A stretch of DNA of 64,000 nucleotides from Sympetrum striolatum (Eukaryota; Arthropoda; Insecta; Odonata; Libellulidae). The position numbers and the translations under genes are program-made. Position 1 is the stretch's first letter; each line of letters starts with the position of its first letter. Below, piece by piece: positions 49,973 to 61,126 of the stretch. Location: assembly GCA_947579665.1 (NCBI GenBank), contig CANPUZ010000059.1:434001-498000 (forward strand). The letters are read 5' to 3'. Below the pieces are notes generated by a model. It was not told where the DNA came from, did no database searches, and worked only from the letters and a program-made list of their open reading frames with translations.

Positions 49973-51053
49973 GGGGATCAAAATTCTAACCATGTTCCAC
50001 AAATGCCACCGACTTGAAATTTTTACGACGTTATGGCCATAACGTGTAACCTCCGGGAAAAAGCCGACATTGAACCTCGGTGTCATGGGTTTGATTCCAG
50101 AAGGCCCCAAAGTCGCGAATTAACCCGTAAGAATACAAGGCGGGGATTTTCGAAAATTTTTTTGGTGCACTTCCCGGAAACGTAGAGAATTGAAATTCAA
50201 GGGATCGCTAGAAGCCGTGCAACTCCAACGTAAATCAGAAAGACATTGCCGAATATGGTCCAAGGTTTGATGCTAGGTTGGGGCAAAAATCGGCCGTTTA
50301 AAATGCATTGCGGTGATTTTGAAGATTTTTTTTCGATCCTTTCCCGATAACATGGATACTTGAAACTTGGCACGTCAATAGATATCATGAATATATTTCA
50401 TAGTCAAATTGGACATGTTCGCTGATGGTCCATTGTTTGATCCCAGAGGGCCATTTGCATTCCTCAATGCATTTCTTATGGAGATTATGGAAACACATTT
50501 TAGGTGCTTCCCGATATTATATCTACTTGAAACTTTGCATAAGATAAGATCAAGTAATTACTAATCAAACTGTGAATTCACAGCTACCAATGTTTCTTGG
50601 TTTCACCACCAGGCGTCTCTACAATCAGTAAATGATCCGATTTTTAAGAATTTTTGGGAACCATTTTCCAATTATATAGAAACTTGAAATTCAGCAGACA
50701 GATAGAGATTATAGATACATTTCAGGAACATGTTCTAGATTCCCACGATCGTCCTTGGTTCGAATCCAGAAAGCCATTTACATTCGTGAAAAGTAGAACG
50801 TCGTTTGAAGCAGTTGTAGCAAATATTTCTGCTTGAATTTTCACACATAGTTAGATATAGTGATCTTCTATTGTGCCGCTTAGTAAGTTCACCAGGAAGA
50901 CCCGGGTTCGATGCCAGACGCTAAAATTGAAGCAAATTTTAAGAATATTTTCAATCCTTTTTTATTTTCTTTTGAGGACCGTCCCGATATGATGCCGAAA
51001 TAAAAATAATATTGCCGATCTGCTTGCAGTATGCAAGCTACATTGCACTCGTA
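49973..51053 (+). repeat. array unit 26, block C
   Basis: Forward; near-identical to unit 15. Confidence 0.9.
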
Positions 51054-51075
51054 CCTATATATATATACATAAGTT

Positions 51076-52150
51076 ACGAGTAAAATGTAGCTTGCATACT
51101 GCAAGCAGATCGGCAATACTAATTTCATATCGGCATCACATCGGGACGGTCCTCATAAGAAAAAAAAGGATTTAATTTCTTCTTAAAATTCGCTGAAATT
51201 TCATCGTCTGGAATCGAACCCGGGTCTTACTGGAAAACCTACTATGAAACACAATAGAAGATCACCATCTCTAACTATGTGTGAAAATTCAAGCAGAAAT
51301 ATTGGCTACAACTGCCTCAAAAGACGCGCTAAAGTTCACGAATGTAAATGGCTCTCGGGACTCGAACCAAGGACGATCTTGGAAATTTAAAAAATGTTTC
51401 TGAAAGTTATTATTGATCTCAATCTATATGCCAAATTTCAAGTTTCTTTATTATTGGGAAAGGTTTCAAAATAATTCCTAAAAATCGGATCAACTTCTAA
51501 TTGCAGAGACACCTGGTGTCGAACCCAGGACACATTGATAGCTATGAATGCATAGTTTGATTTGTTAAGACTGGTTCTTCTATCATGCTAAGTTTTAAGT
51601 CGATAGCATGCCGGAAAGTACCTTAAACTTGTTTCCGTTATCTCCATAAGAAATGCATTGAGGAATGTAAATGGCCCCCTGGGATCGAACCAAGGAACAT
51701 CAGGGAAAACATAAAAATCGATTATGAAATATATTTATGATATCTAAACCCATACCGAATTTCAATATTCCATGCCATCGGGAAAGGGTCCAAAAAAAAT
51801 CTTAAAAATCGCCACCATGCATTTTAAACGGCAGATTTTTGCATCGACCTAGCATCGAACCCAGGTTATTTTCCGTAAAACTCATTAATGTTTTCGATAG
51901 ACCATGACCATATATAAAAGCTCCTTGAGTTTTAAGTCCCTACCTATCCGTGAAGTATTTTTTTTTAATTCCCGAAAATCTAAGCAATGCATTTAAACGG
52001 GAAAAATCGGGACTTTGGGGCCCTCTGGAATCGAACCCATGACACTGAGGTTCAAAATCGCAATTTTTCTGGAGGTTATACGTTATGGCCAATATGTCGT
52101 AAAAATTTCAAGCCATTGACGCTAGTGGTTTGGCCTGTGACTTTGTATCC
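51076..52150 (-). repeat. array unit 27, block C
   Basis: Reverse; near-identical to unit 16. Confidence 0.9.
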
Positions 52151-52173
52151 TCTCTATATATATATATATATAT

Positions 52174-53275
52174 ACGAGTAAAATGTAGCTTGCATACTGC
52201 AAGCAGATCGACAACACTAATTTCATATCGGCATCATATCGGGACGGACATCAAAAGAAAAAAAGAATTCAAAATATTCGTAGAATTCGCTGCAATTTAA
52301 TCACCTGGCAGCGAACCCCGGTCTTCCTGGTGTACTTACTATGCAGCAAAATAGAAAATTACCATATCAAACTATGTGTGAAAATTCAAGCAAAACTATT
52401 AGGTGCAACTACCTCAAACGACGTCCTACTATTCACATACACTCCTTATTTGAGAAATTATAATGTGCTCTGGCATCGAACCCAGGAGCAGCATGGTCTT
52501 ATCTATTTTTTTTCTTAAACAAAGTGTTAATATACATCTTCCATCTAAGCAAGAGCTCCCTTACATATCGATAAATGCATAAAAAAATTATGAAAAGATA
52601 CCCCATAGTATTATATATGGGTGATATTTTTACCGCCCGGCATCGAACCCGGGTCTTTCAGGCAATACTTTCTATGCAGCACAAAAGAAAAACACCATCT
52701 CTAACCGCGTATGCAAATTCAAGCAGAAATATTGGTTACAACTGCCTCAAATGACGTCCTACTTTTCCTTTATATTCCTTATGAGAGAAACGTTATTGTG
52801 CTCTGGCTTCGAACCCAGGAACAGTACGGTCTTATGAAAATTTTTTTCTAAAACTTATTCGTACCATACATCTTCCAGCCAAGCACGAACCTCCTATCAT
52901 TTCGATAAGTGCATCTAAAAAAATAATGAAAAACGGCTCCCATGCATTTTAAAGGGCAGATCTTTGCATCGTCCTAGCATCGAACCCAGGATAACTTTTG
53001 TAAAAGTCATTGATGTTTTCAAAAGTCCAAGACCATAAATATAGGCACCTTGAGTTTTACTTCTCTAACTATCCGGAAAGTATTTTTTTTTAATTCCCGA
53101 AAATCACGGCAATGCATTCAAACGGGAAAAATCGGGACTTTGGGGCCCTCTGGAATCGAACGTATGACACTGAGGATCAAAGTCTCTTTTTTCCTGGGGG
53201 TTTCACGTTATGGCCAATATGTCATAAAAATTTCAGATCAATGACGCTTGTAGTTTAGGCTGTGAATTTGTATCC
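52174..53275 (-). repeat. array unit 28, x-m6 subfamily
   Basis: Reverse; same altered core order as units 1 and 17 but more diverged from both. Confidence 0.9.
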
Positions 53276-53293
53276 TATCTATCTATATAGGTG

Positions 53294-53377
53294 TATATAT
53301 GAATGAATCCGGAGAAGCATCTATATATAATAGATATCTATTATATATAGATGCTTCTCCGGATTCATTCATATATA
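53294..53377. repeat. perfect 84-bp linker palindrome
   Basis: Two linker cassettes (GAATGAATCCGGAGAAGC and its inverse) meet with no spacer at 53,335/53,336 in AGATATCT. All 42 bases of each arm match. It separates reverse unit 28 from forward unit 29 and could extrude as a cruciform. Confidence 0.95.
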
Positions 53378-53411
53378 TAGATAGGTATATAGATAGGTAT
53401 ATAGATAGATA

Positions 53412-54487
53412 GGATACAAATTCACAGCCTAAACCACAAGCGTGATTGAGTTCAAATTTTTACTGCGTATTGGCCATAACAATTAACCGCCAGAAAAATT
53501 GCCATTTTCATCCTCAGTGTCATGGGTTCGATTCCAGAGGGCCCCAAAGTCCCGATTTTTCCCGTTTAAATGCATTGCTTAGATTTTCGGGAATTTTAAA
53601 AAAATACTTCCCGGATAGGTAGAGAATCGAAACGCTAGGAGCCTTTATATATGGCCATGATCTATCGAAAACATAAATGAGTTTTACGGAAAAAAACCTG
53701 GGTTCGATGCTAGGTCAAGGCAAAAATCGGCCGTTTAAAATGCATTGTGGCGATTTTTAAGATTTTTTTTCGACCCTTTCCCGATGGCATGGAAACTTGA
53801 AATTCGGCAAGGAGTTGTAGATCATTAATATATTTCCTAATCAAATTTTACATATTCGCTGATGGTCCTTGGTTCGATCCCAGAGAGTCATTTACATTCC
53901 TCAATGCATTTCTTATGGAGATAACAGAATTAGGTTTTAGGTACTTCCCGGCATGATATCGACTTCAAACTTTGTATGAAATAAGATTAAGTCCTAATAA
54001 ATCATACTGAGCATTCACAATTACCAATATTTCCTGGGTTTGACACCAGGCGTCTCTACAATCAGTAAATTATCCGATTTTTAAGAATTAATTTGAACCC
54101 CTTCCCAATAATATTAAAACATGAAAATAGTCATATAGATAGAGAACATAGATACATTTCAAAATCATGTTTTAGACTTCCTAAATAGTCCTTGGTTCGA
54201 ATCCAGAGAGCCATCTACATTCGTGAATAGTAGGACGTCGTTTCATGCAGTTGCAGTCAATATTTCTGCATGAATTTTCACACATAGTTAGAGATGATGT
54301 TCTTCTGTTGTGCTGCATAGTAGGTTCACCAGTAAGGCCCGGGTTCGATGCCAGACGATGAAATTTCAGCGAATTTTAAGAAAAATTTCAATCCTTTTAT
54401 TTCTTTTGAGGACCGTCCTTTTATGATGGCGATATGAAATTAGTATTGCCGATCTGCTTGCAGTATGCAAGCTACATTTTACTCGTA
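53412..54487 (+). repeat. array unit 29
   Basis: Forward with GGATACAAATTC start. m4 core mutated to GGGTTTGACACC. Confidence 0.9.
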
Positions 54488-54535
54488 TGATATATGAATG
54501 AATCCGGAGAAGCATCTATATATAATAGATATATA

Positions 54536-55615
54536 GGGGATCAAAATTCTAACCATGTTCCACAAGTGCCACTGCCTTGAAATTTTTACGACGTGTTGGC
54601 CATGACGTGTAACCTCCAGGAAAAAGCCGACTTTGAACCTCGGTGTCATGGGTTCGATTCCAGAAGGCCCCAAAGTCGTGATTTTATCCATAAGGATACA
54701 TGGCGGGGATTTTCGAAAATTTATTTGAGGCACTTCCCAGAAAAGGAAAGAGTTGAAACTCAAGGGATCGCTAGATGCCGTGCATATCAAAAGGAAACCA
54801 TAAAGACATCTACGAATATTATCCTTGGTTCGATGCTAGGTTGGGGCAAAAATCGGCCGTTTAAAATGCATTGTGGCGAATTTTATGATTTTTTTGAACC
54901 CTTTTCCGATGGCATAGAAACTTGAAATTTTGTATGAGGTTAGATACCATAAAAATATATCATTATCGAATTTTACATATTCGCTGATGGTCCTTGGTTC
55001 GATCCCAGAGGGACATTTGTATTCCTCAATACATTTCTTACGGAGATAACGGAAACAAATTTTAGGTACTTCCCGGCATGCTATCAACTTTAAACTTTGC
55101 ATGATAAAAGAGCAAGACTTAAAAAATCAAACTTTGCATTCACAGCTATCAATGTGTCCTGGGCTCGACACCAGGTGTCTCTGCAATCAGAACTTGATCA
55201 AATTTTTAGGAATTATTTTGAAACCTTTCCCAATAATAAAGAAACTTGATATTCGGCATACAGATAGAAATCATAAATAACTTTCAGAAACATATTTTAG
55301 ATTTCCAAGATTGTCCTTGGTTCGAGTCCCGAGAGCCATTTACATTTGTGTACATTAGAGCGTCATTTGAGGCAGTTGTAGCCAATATTTCTGCTTGAAT
55401 TTTCACACATAGTTAGAGATGGTGATTATTCTATTGTGTTTCATAGTTGTTTTACCAGTAAGACCCGGGTTCGATGCCAGACGATGAAATTTCAGCAAAT
55501 TTTAAGAAAAAATTAAATCCTTTTTTTTTTCTTATGAGGACCGTCCCGATGTGATGCCGATATGAAATTAGTATTGCCGATCTGCTTGCAGTATGCAAGC
55601 AACATTTTACTCGTA
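54536..55615 (+). repeat. array unit 30, block D
   Basis: Forward; near-identical to unit 14. Confidence 0.9.
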
Positions 55616-55632
55616 TATATAAGTTATATATA

Positions 55633-56713
55633 GGGGATCAAAATTCTAACCATGTTCCACAAATGCCACTGACTTGAAATTTTTACGACGTTATGGCCAT
55701 AACGTGTAACCTCCGGGAAAAAGCCGACATTGAACCTCGGTGTCATGGGTTTGATTCCAGAAGGCCCCAAAGTCGCGAATTTCCCCGTAAGAATACAAGG
55801 CGGGGATTTTCGAAAATTTTTTTGGTGCACTTCCCGGAAACGTAGAGAATTGAAATTCAAGGGATCGCTAGAAGCCGTGCAACTCCAACGTAAATCAGAA
55901 AGACATTGCCGAATATGGTCCAAGGTTTGATGCTAGGTTGGGGCAAAAATCGGCCGTTTAAAATGCATTGCGGTGATTTTGAAGATTTTTTTTCGATCCT
56001 TTCCCGATAACATGGATACTTGAAACTTGGCACGTCAATAGATATCATGAATATATTTCATAATCAAATTGGACATGTTCGCTGATGGTCCTTTGTTTGA
56101 TCCCAGAGGGCCATTTGCATTCCTCAATGCATTTCTTATGGAGATTATGGAAACACATTTTAGATGCTTCCCGATATTATATCTACTTGAAACTTTGCAT
56201 AAGATAAGATCAAGTAATTACTAATCAAACTGTGAATTCACAGCTACCAATGTTTCTTGGTTTCACCACCAGGCGTCTTTACAATCAGTAAATGATCCGA
56301 TTTTTAAGAATTTTTGGGAACCATTTTCCAATTATATAGAAACTTGAAATTCAGCAGACAGATAGAGATTATAGATATATTTCAGGAACATGTTTTAGAT
56401 TCCCACGATCGTCCTTGGTTCGAATCCAGAAAGCCATTTACATTCGTGAAAAGTAGAACGTCGTTTGAAGCAGTTGTAGCAAATATTTCTGCTTGAATTT
56501 TCACACATAGTTAGATATAGTGATCTTCTATTGTGCCGCTTAGTAAGTTCACCAGGAAGACCCGGGTTCGATGCCAGACGCTAAAATTGAAGCAAATTTT
56601 AAGAATATTTTCAATCCTTTTTTATTTTCTTTTGAGGACCGTCCCGATATGATGCCGAAATAAAAATAATATTGCCGATCTGCTTGCAGTATGCAAGCTA
56701 CATTGCACTCGTA
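55633..56713 (+). repeat. array unit 31, block D
   Basis: Forward; near-identical to unit 15. Confidence 0.9.
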
Positions 56714-56735
56714 CCTATATATATATACATAAGTT

Positions 56736-57812
56736 ACGAGTAAAATGTAGCTTGCATACTGCAAGCAGATCGGCAATACTAATTTCATATCGGCATCACA
56801 TCGGGACGGTCCTCATAAGAAAAAAAAGGATTTAATTTTTTCTTAAAATTCGCTGAAATTTCATCGTCTGGCATCGAACCCGGGTCTTACTGGTAAAACA
56901 ACTATGAAACACAATAGAATAATCACCATCTCTAACTATGTGTGAAAATTCAAGCAGAAATATTGGCTACAACTGCCTCAAAAGACGCGCTAAAGTTCAC
57001 GAATGTAAATGGCTCTTGGGACCCGAACCAAGGACGATCTTGGAAATTTAAAAAATGTTTCTGAAAGTTATTATTGATCTCAATCTATATGCCAAATTTC
57101 AAGTTTCTATATTATTGGGAAAGGTTTCAAAATAATTCCTAAAAATCGGATCAACTTCTAATTGCAGAGACACCTGGTGTCGAACCCAGGACACATTGAT
57201 AGCTATGAATGCATAGTTTGATTTGTTAAGACTGGTTCTTCTATCATGCTAAGTTTTAAGTCGATAGCATGCCGGAAAGTACCTTAAACTTGTTTCTGTT
57301 ATCTCCATAAGAAATGCATTGAGGAATGTAAATGGCCCCCTGGGATCGAACCAAGGAACATCAGGGAAAACATAAAAATCGATTATGAAATATATTTATG
57401 ATATCTAAACCCATACCGAATTTCAATATTCCATGCCATCGGGAAAGGGTCCAAAAAAAATCTTAAAAATCGCCACCATGCATTTTAAACGGCAGATTTT
57501 TGCATCGACCTAGCATCGAACCCAGGTTATTTTCCGTAAAACTCATTAATGTTTTCGATAGACCATGACCATATATAAAAGCTCCTTGAGTTTTAAGTCC
57601 CTACCTATCCGTGAAGTATTTTTTTTTAATTCCCGAAAATCTAAGCAATGCATTTAAACGGGAAAAATCGGGACTTTGGGGCCCTCTGGAATCGAACCCA
57701 TGACACTGAGGTTCAAAATCGCAATTTTTCTGGAGGTTATACGTTATGGCCAATATGTCGTAAAAATTTCAAGCCATTGACGCTAGTGGTTTGGCCTGTG
57801 ACTTTGTATCCT
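56736..57812 (-). repeat. array unit 32, block D
   Basis: Reverse; near-identical to unit 16 except for the m6/m5 end near 56,870-57,020, which follows another unit type. Confidence 0.9.
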
Positions 57813-57893
57813 CTCTATATATCTATTATATATAGATGCTTCTCCGGATTCATTCATGTATCCATATAATATATATATATATATATATAGAGA

Positions 57894-58969
57894 GGATACA
57901 AACTCACAGCCTAAACCACAAGAGTGATTGAGCTGAAATTTTTACGGCGTATTGGCCATAACGTGCAACCACCAGAAAAATTGCGATTTTGATCCTCAGT
58001 GTCATGGGTTCGATTCCAGAGGGCCCCAAAGTCCCGATTTTTCCCGTTTAAATGCATTGCTTTGATTTTCGGGAATTAAAAAAAAATACTTCCCGTATAG
58101 GTAGAGAATTAAAACTCAAGGTGCCTATATATATGGTCATGATCTATCGGAAACATAAATGAGTTTTACGGAAAATATCCTGGGTTCGATGCTAGGTCGG
58201 GGCAAAAATCGGCCGTTTAAAATGCGTTGTGGCGATTTTTATGATTTTTTTTGGACCCCTTTCCGAATGCATGGAAACTTGAAATTTGGCATGGGGTTAG
58301 AAATCATAAATATATTTTATAATAAAATTTTACATATTCGCTGAGGGTCCTTGGTTCGATCCCAGAGGGCCATTTGCATTTCTCAATGCATTTCTTATGG
58401 AGATTACGGAAACACATTTTAGGTACTTCCCGGTATGATATCGACTTCAAACTTTGTATGAAATTAGATCAAGTCCTAGCAAGTAATTTTGTGCATTTAC
58501 AGCTTCCAATACGTCAAGGGTTCGACACCAGGCGTCTCTACAATCCGTCGCTGATCCGATTTTTCAGAATTATTTTGAACCCTTTCCCAAAAATATTAAA
58601 ACTTGAAATTCGGCATATATATAGAACTTATAGATACATTTCGAAAACACATTTTATATTTCCTAGATCGTCCTTGGTTCGAATCCAGAGAGCTATTAAC
58701 ATTCGTGAAAAGTAGGTCTTCGTTTGAGGCAGTTGCAGCCAAAATTTCTGCTTGAATTTTCACACCTATTTAGAGAAGATGATCTTCTGATGTGCTGCAT
58801 AGAAATTAAACCAAAAAGACCAGGGTTCGATGCCAAAAAATTAAATTGAAGCGAATTTTAAGAATATTTTCAATCCTTTTTTTCCTTTCCGGGACCGTCC
58901 CGACATAATGCCGTTATGAAATTAGTGTTGTCGATCTGCTTGCAGTATGCAAGCTACATTTTACTCGTA
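57894..58969 (+). repeat. array unit 33
   Basis: Forward with GGATACAAACTC start; six cores, with m4 reading GGGTTCGACACCAGGCG after AAGG. Confidence 0.9.
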
Positions 58970-59031
58970 TATATATATATATATGATATATGAATGAATC
59001 CGGAGAAGCATCTATATATAATAGATATATA

Positions 59032-60111
59032 GGGGATCAAAATTCTAACCATGTTCCACAAGTGCCACTGCCTTGAAATTTTTACGACGTGTTGGCCATG
59101 ACGTGTAACCTCCAGGAAAAAGCCGACTTTGAACCTCGGTGTCATGGGTTCGATTCCAGAAGGCCCCAAAGTCGTGATTTTATCCATAAGGATACATGGC
59201 GGGGATTTTCGAAAATTTATTTGAGGCACTTCCCAGAAAAGGAAAGAGTTGAAACTCAAGGGATCGCTAGATGCCGTGCATATCAAAAGGAAACCATAAA
59301 GACATCTACGAATATTATCCTTGGTTCGATGCTAGGTTGGGGCAAAAATCGGCCGTTTAAAATGCATTGTGGCGAATTTTATGATTTTTTTGAACCCTTT
59401 TCCGATGGCATAGAAACTTGAAATTTTGTATGAGGTTAGATACCATAAAAATATATCATTATCGAATTTTACATATTCGCTGATGGTCCTTGGTTCGATC
59501 CCAGAGGGACATTTGTATTCCTCAATACATTTCTTACGGAGATAACGGAAAGAAATTTTAGGTACTTCCCGGCATGCTATCAACTTTAAACTTTGCATGA
59601 TAAAAGAGCAAGACTTAAAAAATCAAACTATGCATTCACAGCTATCAATGTGTCCTGGGCTCGACACCAGGTGTCTCTGCAATCAGAACTTGATCAAATT
59701 TTTAGGAATTATTTTGAAACCTTTCCCAATAATAAAGAAACTTGATATTCGGCATACAGATAGAAATCATAAATAACTTTCAGAAACATATTTTAGATTT
59801 CCAAGATTGTCCTTGGTTCGAGTCCCGAGAGCCATTTACATTTGTGTACATTAGAGCGTCATTTGAGGCAGTTGTAGCCAATATTTCTGCTTGAATTTTC
59901 ACACATAGTTAGAGATGGTGATTATTCTATTGTGTTTCATAGTTGTTTTACCAGTAAGACCCGGGTTCGATGCCAGACGATGAAATTTCAGCAAATTTTA
60001 AGAAAAAATTAAATCCTTTTTTTTTTCTTATGAGGACCGTCCCGATGTGATGCCGATATGAAATTAGTATTGCCGATCTGCTTGCAGTATGCAAGCAACA
60101 TTTTACTCGTA
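59032..60111 (+). repeat. array unit 34, block E
   Basis: Forward; near-identical to unit 14. Confidence 0.9.
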
Positions 60112-60128
60112 TATATAAGTTATATATA

Positions 60129-61126
60129 GGGGATCAAAATTCTAACCATGTTCCACAAATGCCACCGACTTGAAATTTTTACGACGTTATGGCCATAACG
60201 TGTAACCTCCGGGAAAAAGCCGACATTGAACCTCGGTGTCATGGGTTTGATTCCAGAAGGCCCCAAAGTCGCGATTTTCCCTGTAAGAATACAAGGCGGG
60301 GATTTTCGAAAATTTTTTTGGTGCACTTCCCGGAAACGTAGAGAATTGAAATTCAAGGGATCGCTAGAAGCCGTGCAACTCCAACGTAAATCAGAAAGAC
60401 ATTGCCGAATATGGTCCAAGGTTTGTTGCTAGGTTGGGGCAAAAATCGGCCGTTTAAAATGCATTGCGGTGATTTTGAAGATTTTTTTTCGATCCTTTCC
60501 CGATAACATGGATACTTGAAACTTGGCACGTCAATAGATATCATGAATATATTTCATAATCAAATTGGACATGTTCGCTGATGGTCCTTTGTTTGATCCC
60601 AGAGGGCCATTTGCACTTCTCAATGCATTTCTTACGGAGAAAGCGGAAACATAATTTAGGTACTTCCCGGCATGCTCTCGTCATCAAACTTAGGATGGTA
60701 CAAGAGTAACTCTTTACAAATCAAACTGTGGATTTGTAGCTCACAATAAGTCCTGGGTTCGACACCAGGTGTCTCTGCAATCAGAAGTTGATCCGATTTT
60801 TAGGAATTAATTTGAAACCTTTGCCAATAATATAGAAACTTGAAATTCGGCATATAGATAGAGATCATATATACATTTCATGAAAATATTTTAGATTTTA
60901 TAGATAGTCCTTGGTTCGAATCCAGAGAGCCATTTACATTCGAGAAAAGTAGGACGTCCTTTCAGGCTGTTGCAGCCAATAGTTTTGCTTGAATTTTCAC
61001 ACATAGTTAGACATGGAGATCTTCTATTGTAGTGCATAGTATGTTTACCAGGAAGGCCCGGGTTCGATGCCAGACGATGAAATTGCAGCGAATTTTAAGA
61101 ATATTTCAATCGTTTTTTTTCTTTTG
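60129..61126 (+). repeat. array unit 35, mosaic and cut by BEL/Pao fragment
   Basis: Forward; follows unit 15 to about 60,610, then switches to a different unit type. It is cut in the T-tract after m6 at about 61,126, just before the terminal hairpin would occur. BEL/Pao coding sequence begins at once. Confidence 0.85.

Larger units (their letters stand above)
21050..61126. repeat. 40-kb hierarchical satellite of B-box-bearing units
   Basis: I count 35 units, nearly all 1.02-1.11 kb, in both orientations. In forward sense a unit starts GGATACAAATTCACAGCC or GGGGATCAAAATTCTAACC and ends with GCTTGCAGTATGCAAGC, then AACATTTTACTCGTA. Linkers are TA-rich. Within a unit six monomers of about 145-190 bp follow each other. 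All share TTCCCGATNATATNGAAAC and ACTTGAAATTCGGCA-type blocks, then a tRNA T-arm-like core. The cores come in fixed order: m1 GGGTTCGATTCCAGA, m2 TTGGTTCGATGCTAGG, m3 TTGGTTCGATCCCAGAGG, m4 TGGGTTCGACACCAGG, m5 TTGGTTCGAATCCAGAGAG, m6 CGGGTTCGATGCCAGACG. A T-tract of 5-9 bases follows most cores by about 30-65 bp. Five 2- to 3-unit blocks (from 36.4, 43.2, 48.8, 54.5 and 59.0 kb) are almost identical. Short open frames occur on both strands, but none has protein features. The left edge is sharp in linker sequence near 21,050; the right edge is the BEL/Pao fragment. Confidence 0.95.

Noticed and set aside
21130..61126. More than seventy open frames of 60-120 codons, several repeated identically (for example at 36,526, 43,310, 48,933, 54,593 and 59,089)
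   Set aside because: They follow the repeat period, occur on both strands and overlap each other. They have no domains, and their repetition reflects DNA identity of units, not protein conservation.
21130..61126. tRNA genes
   Set aside because: Only the T-arm/B-box part is present. There is no acceptor stem, D-arm or anticodon arm at the right distance, and no convincing A box.
21130..61126. CRISPR-like array
   Set aside because: The repeated cores are spaced 145-190 bp with related, not unique, intervening sequence, and the context is eukaryotic.
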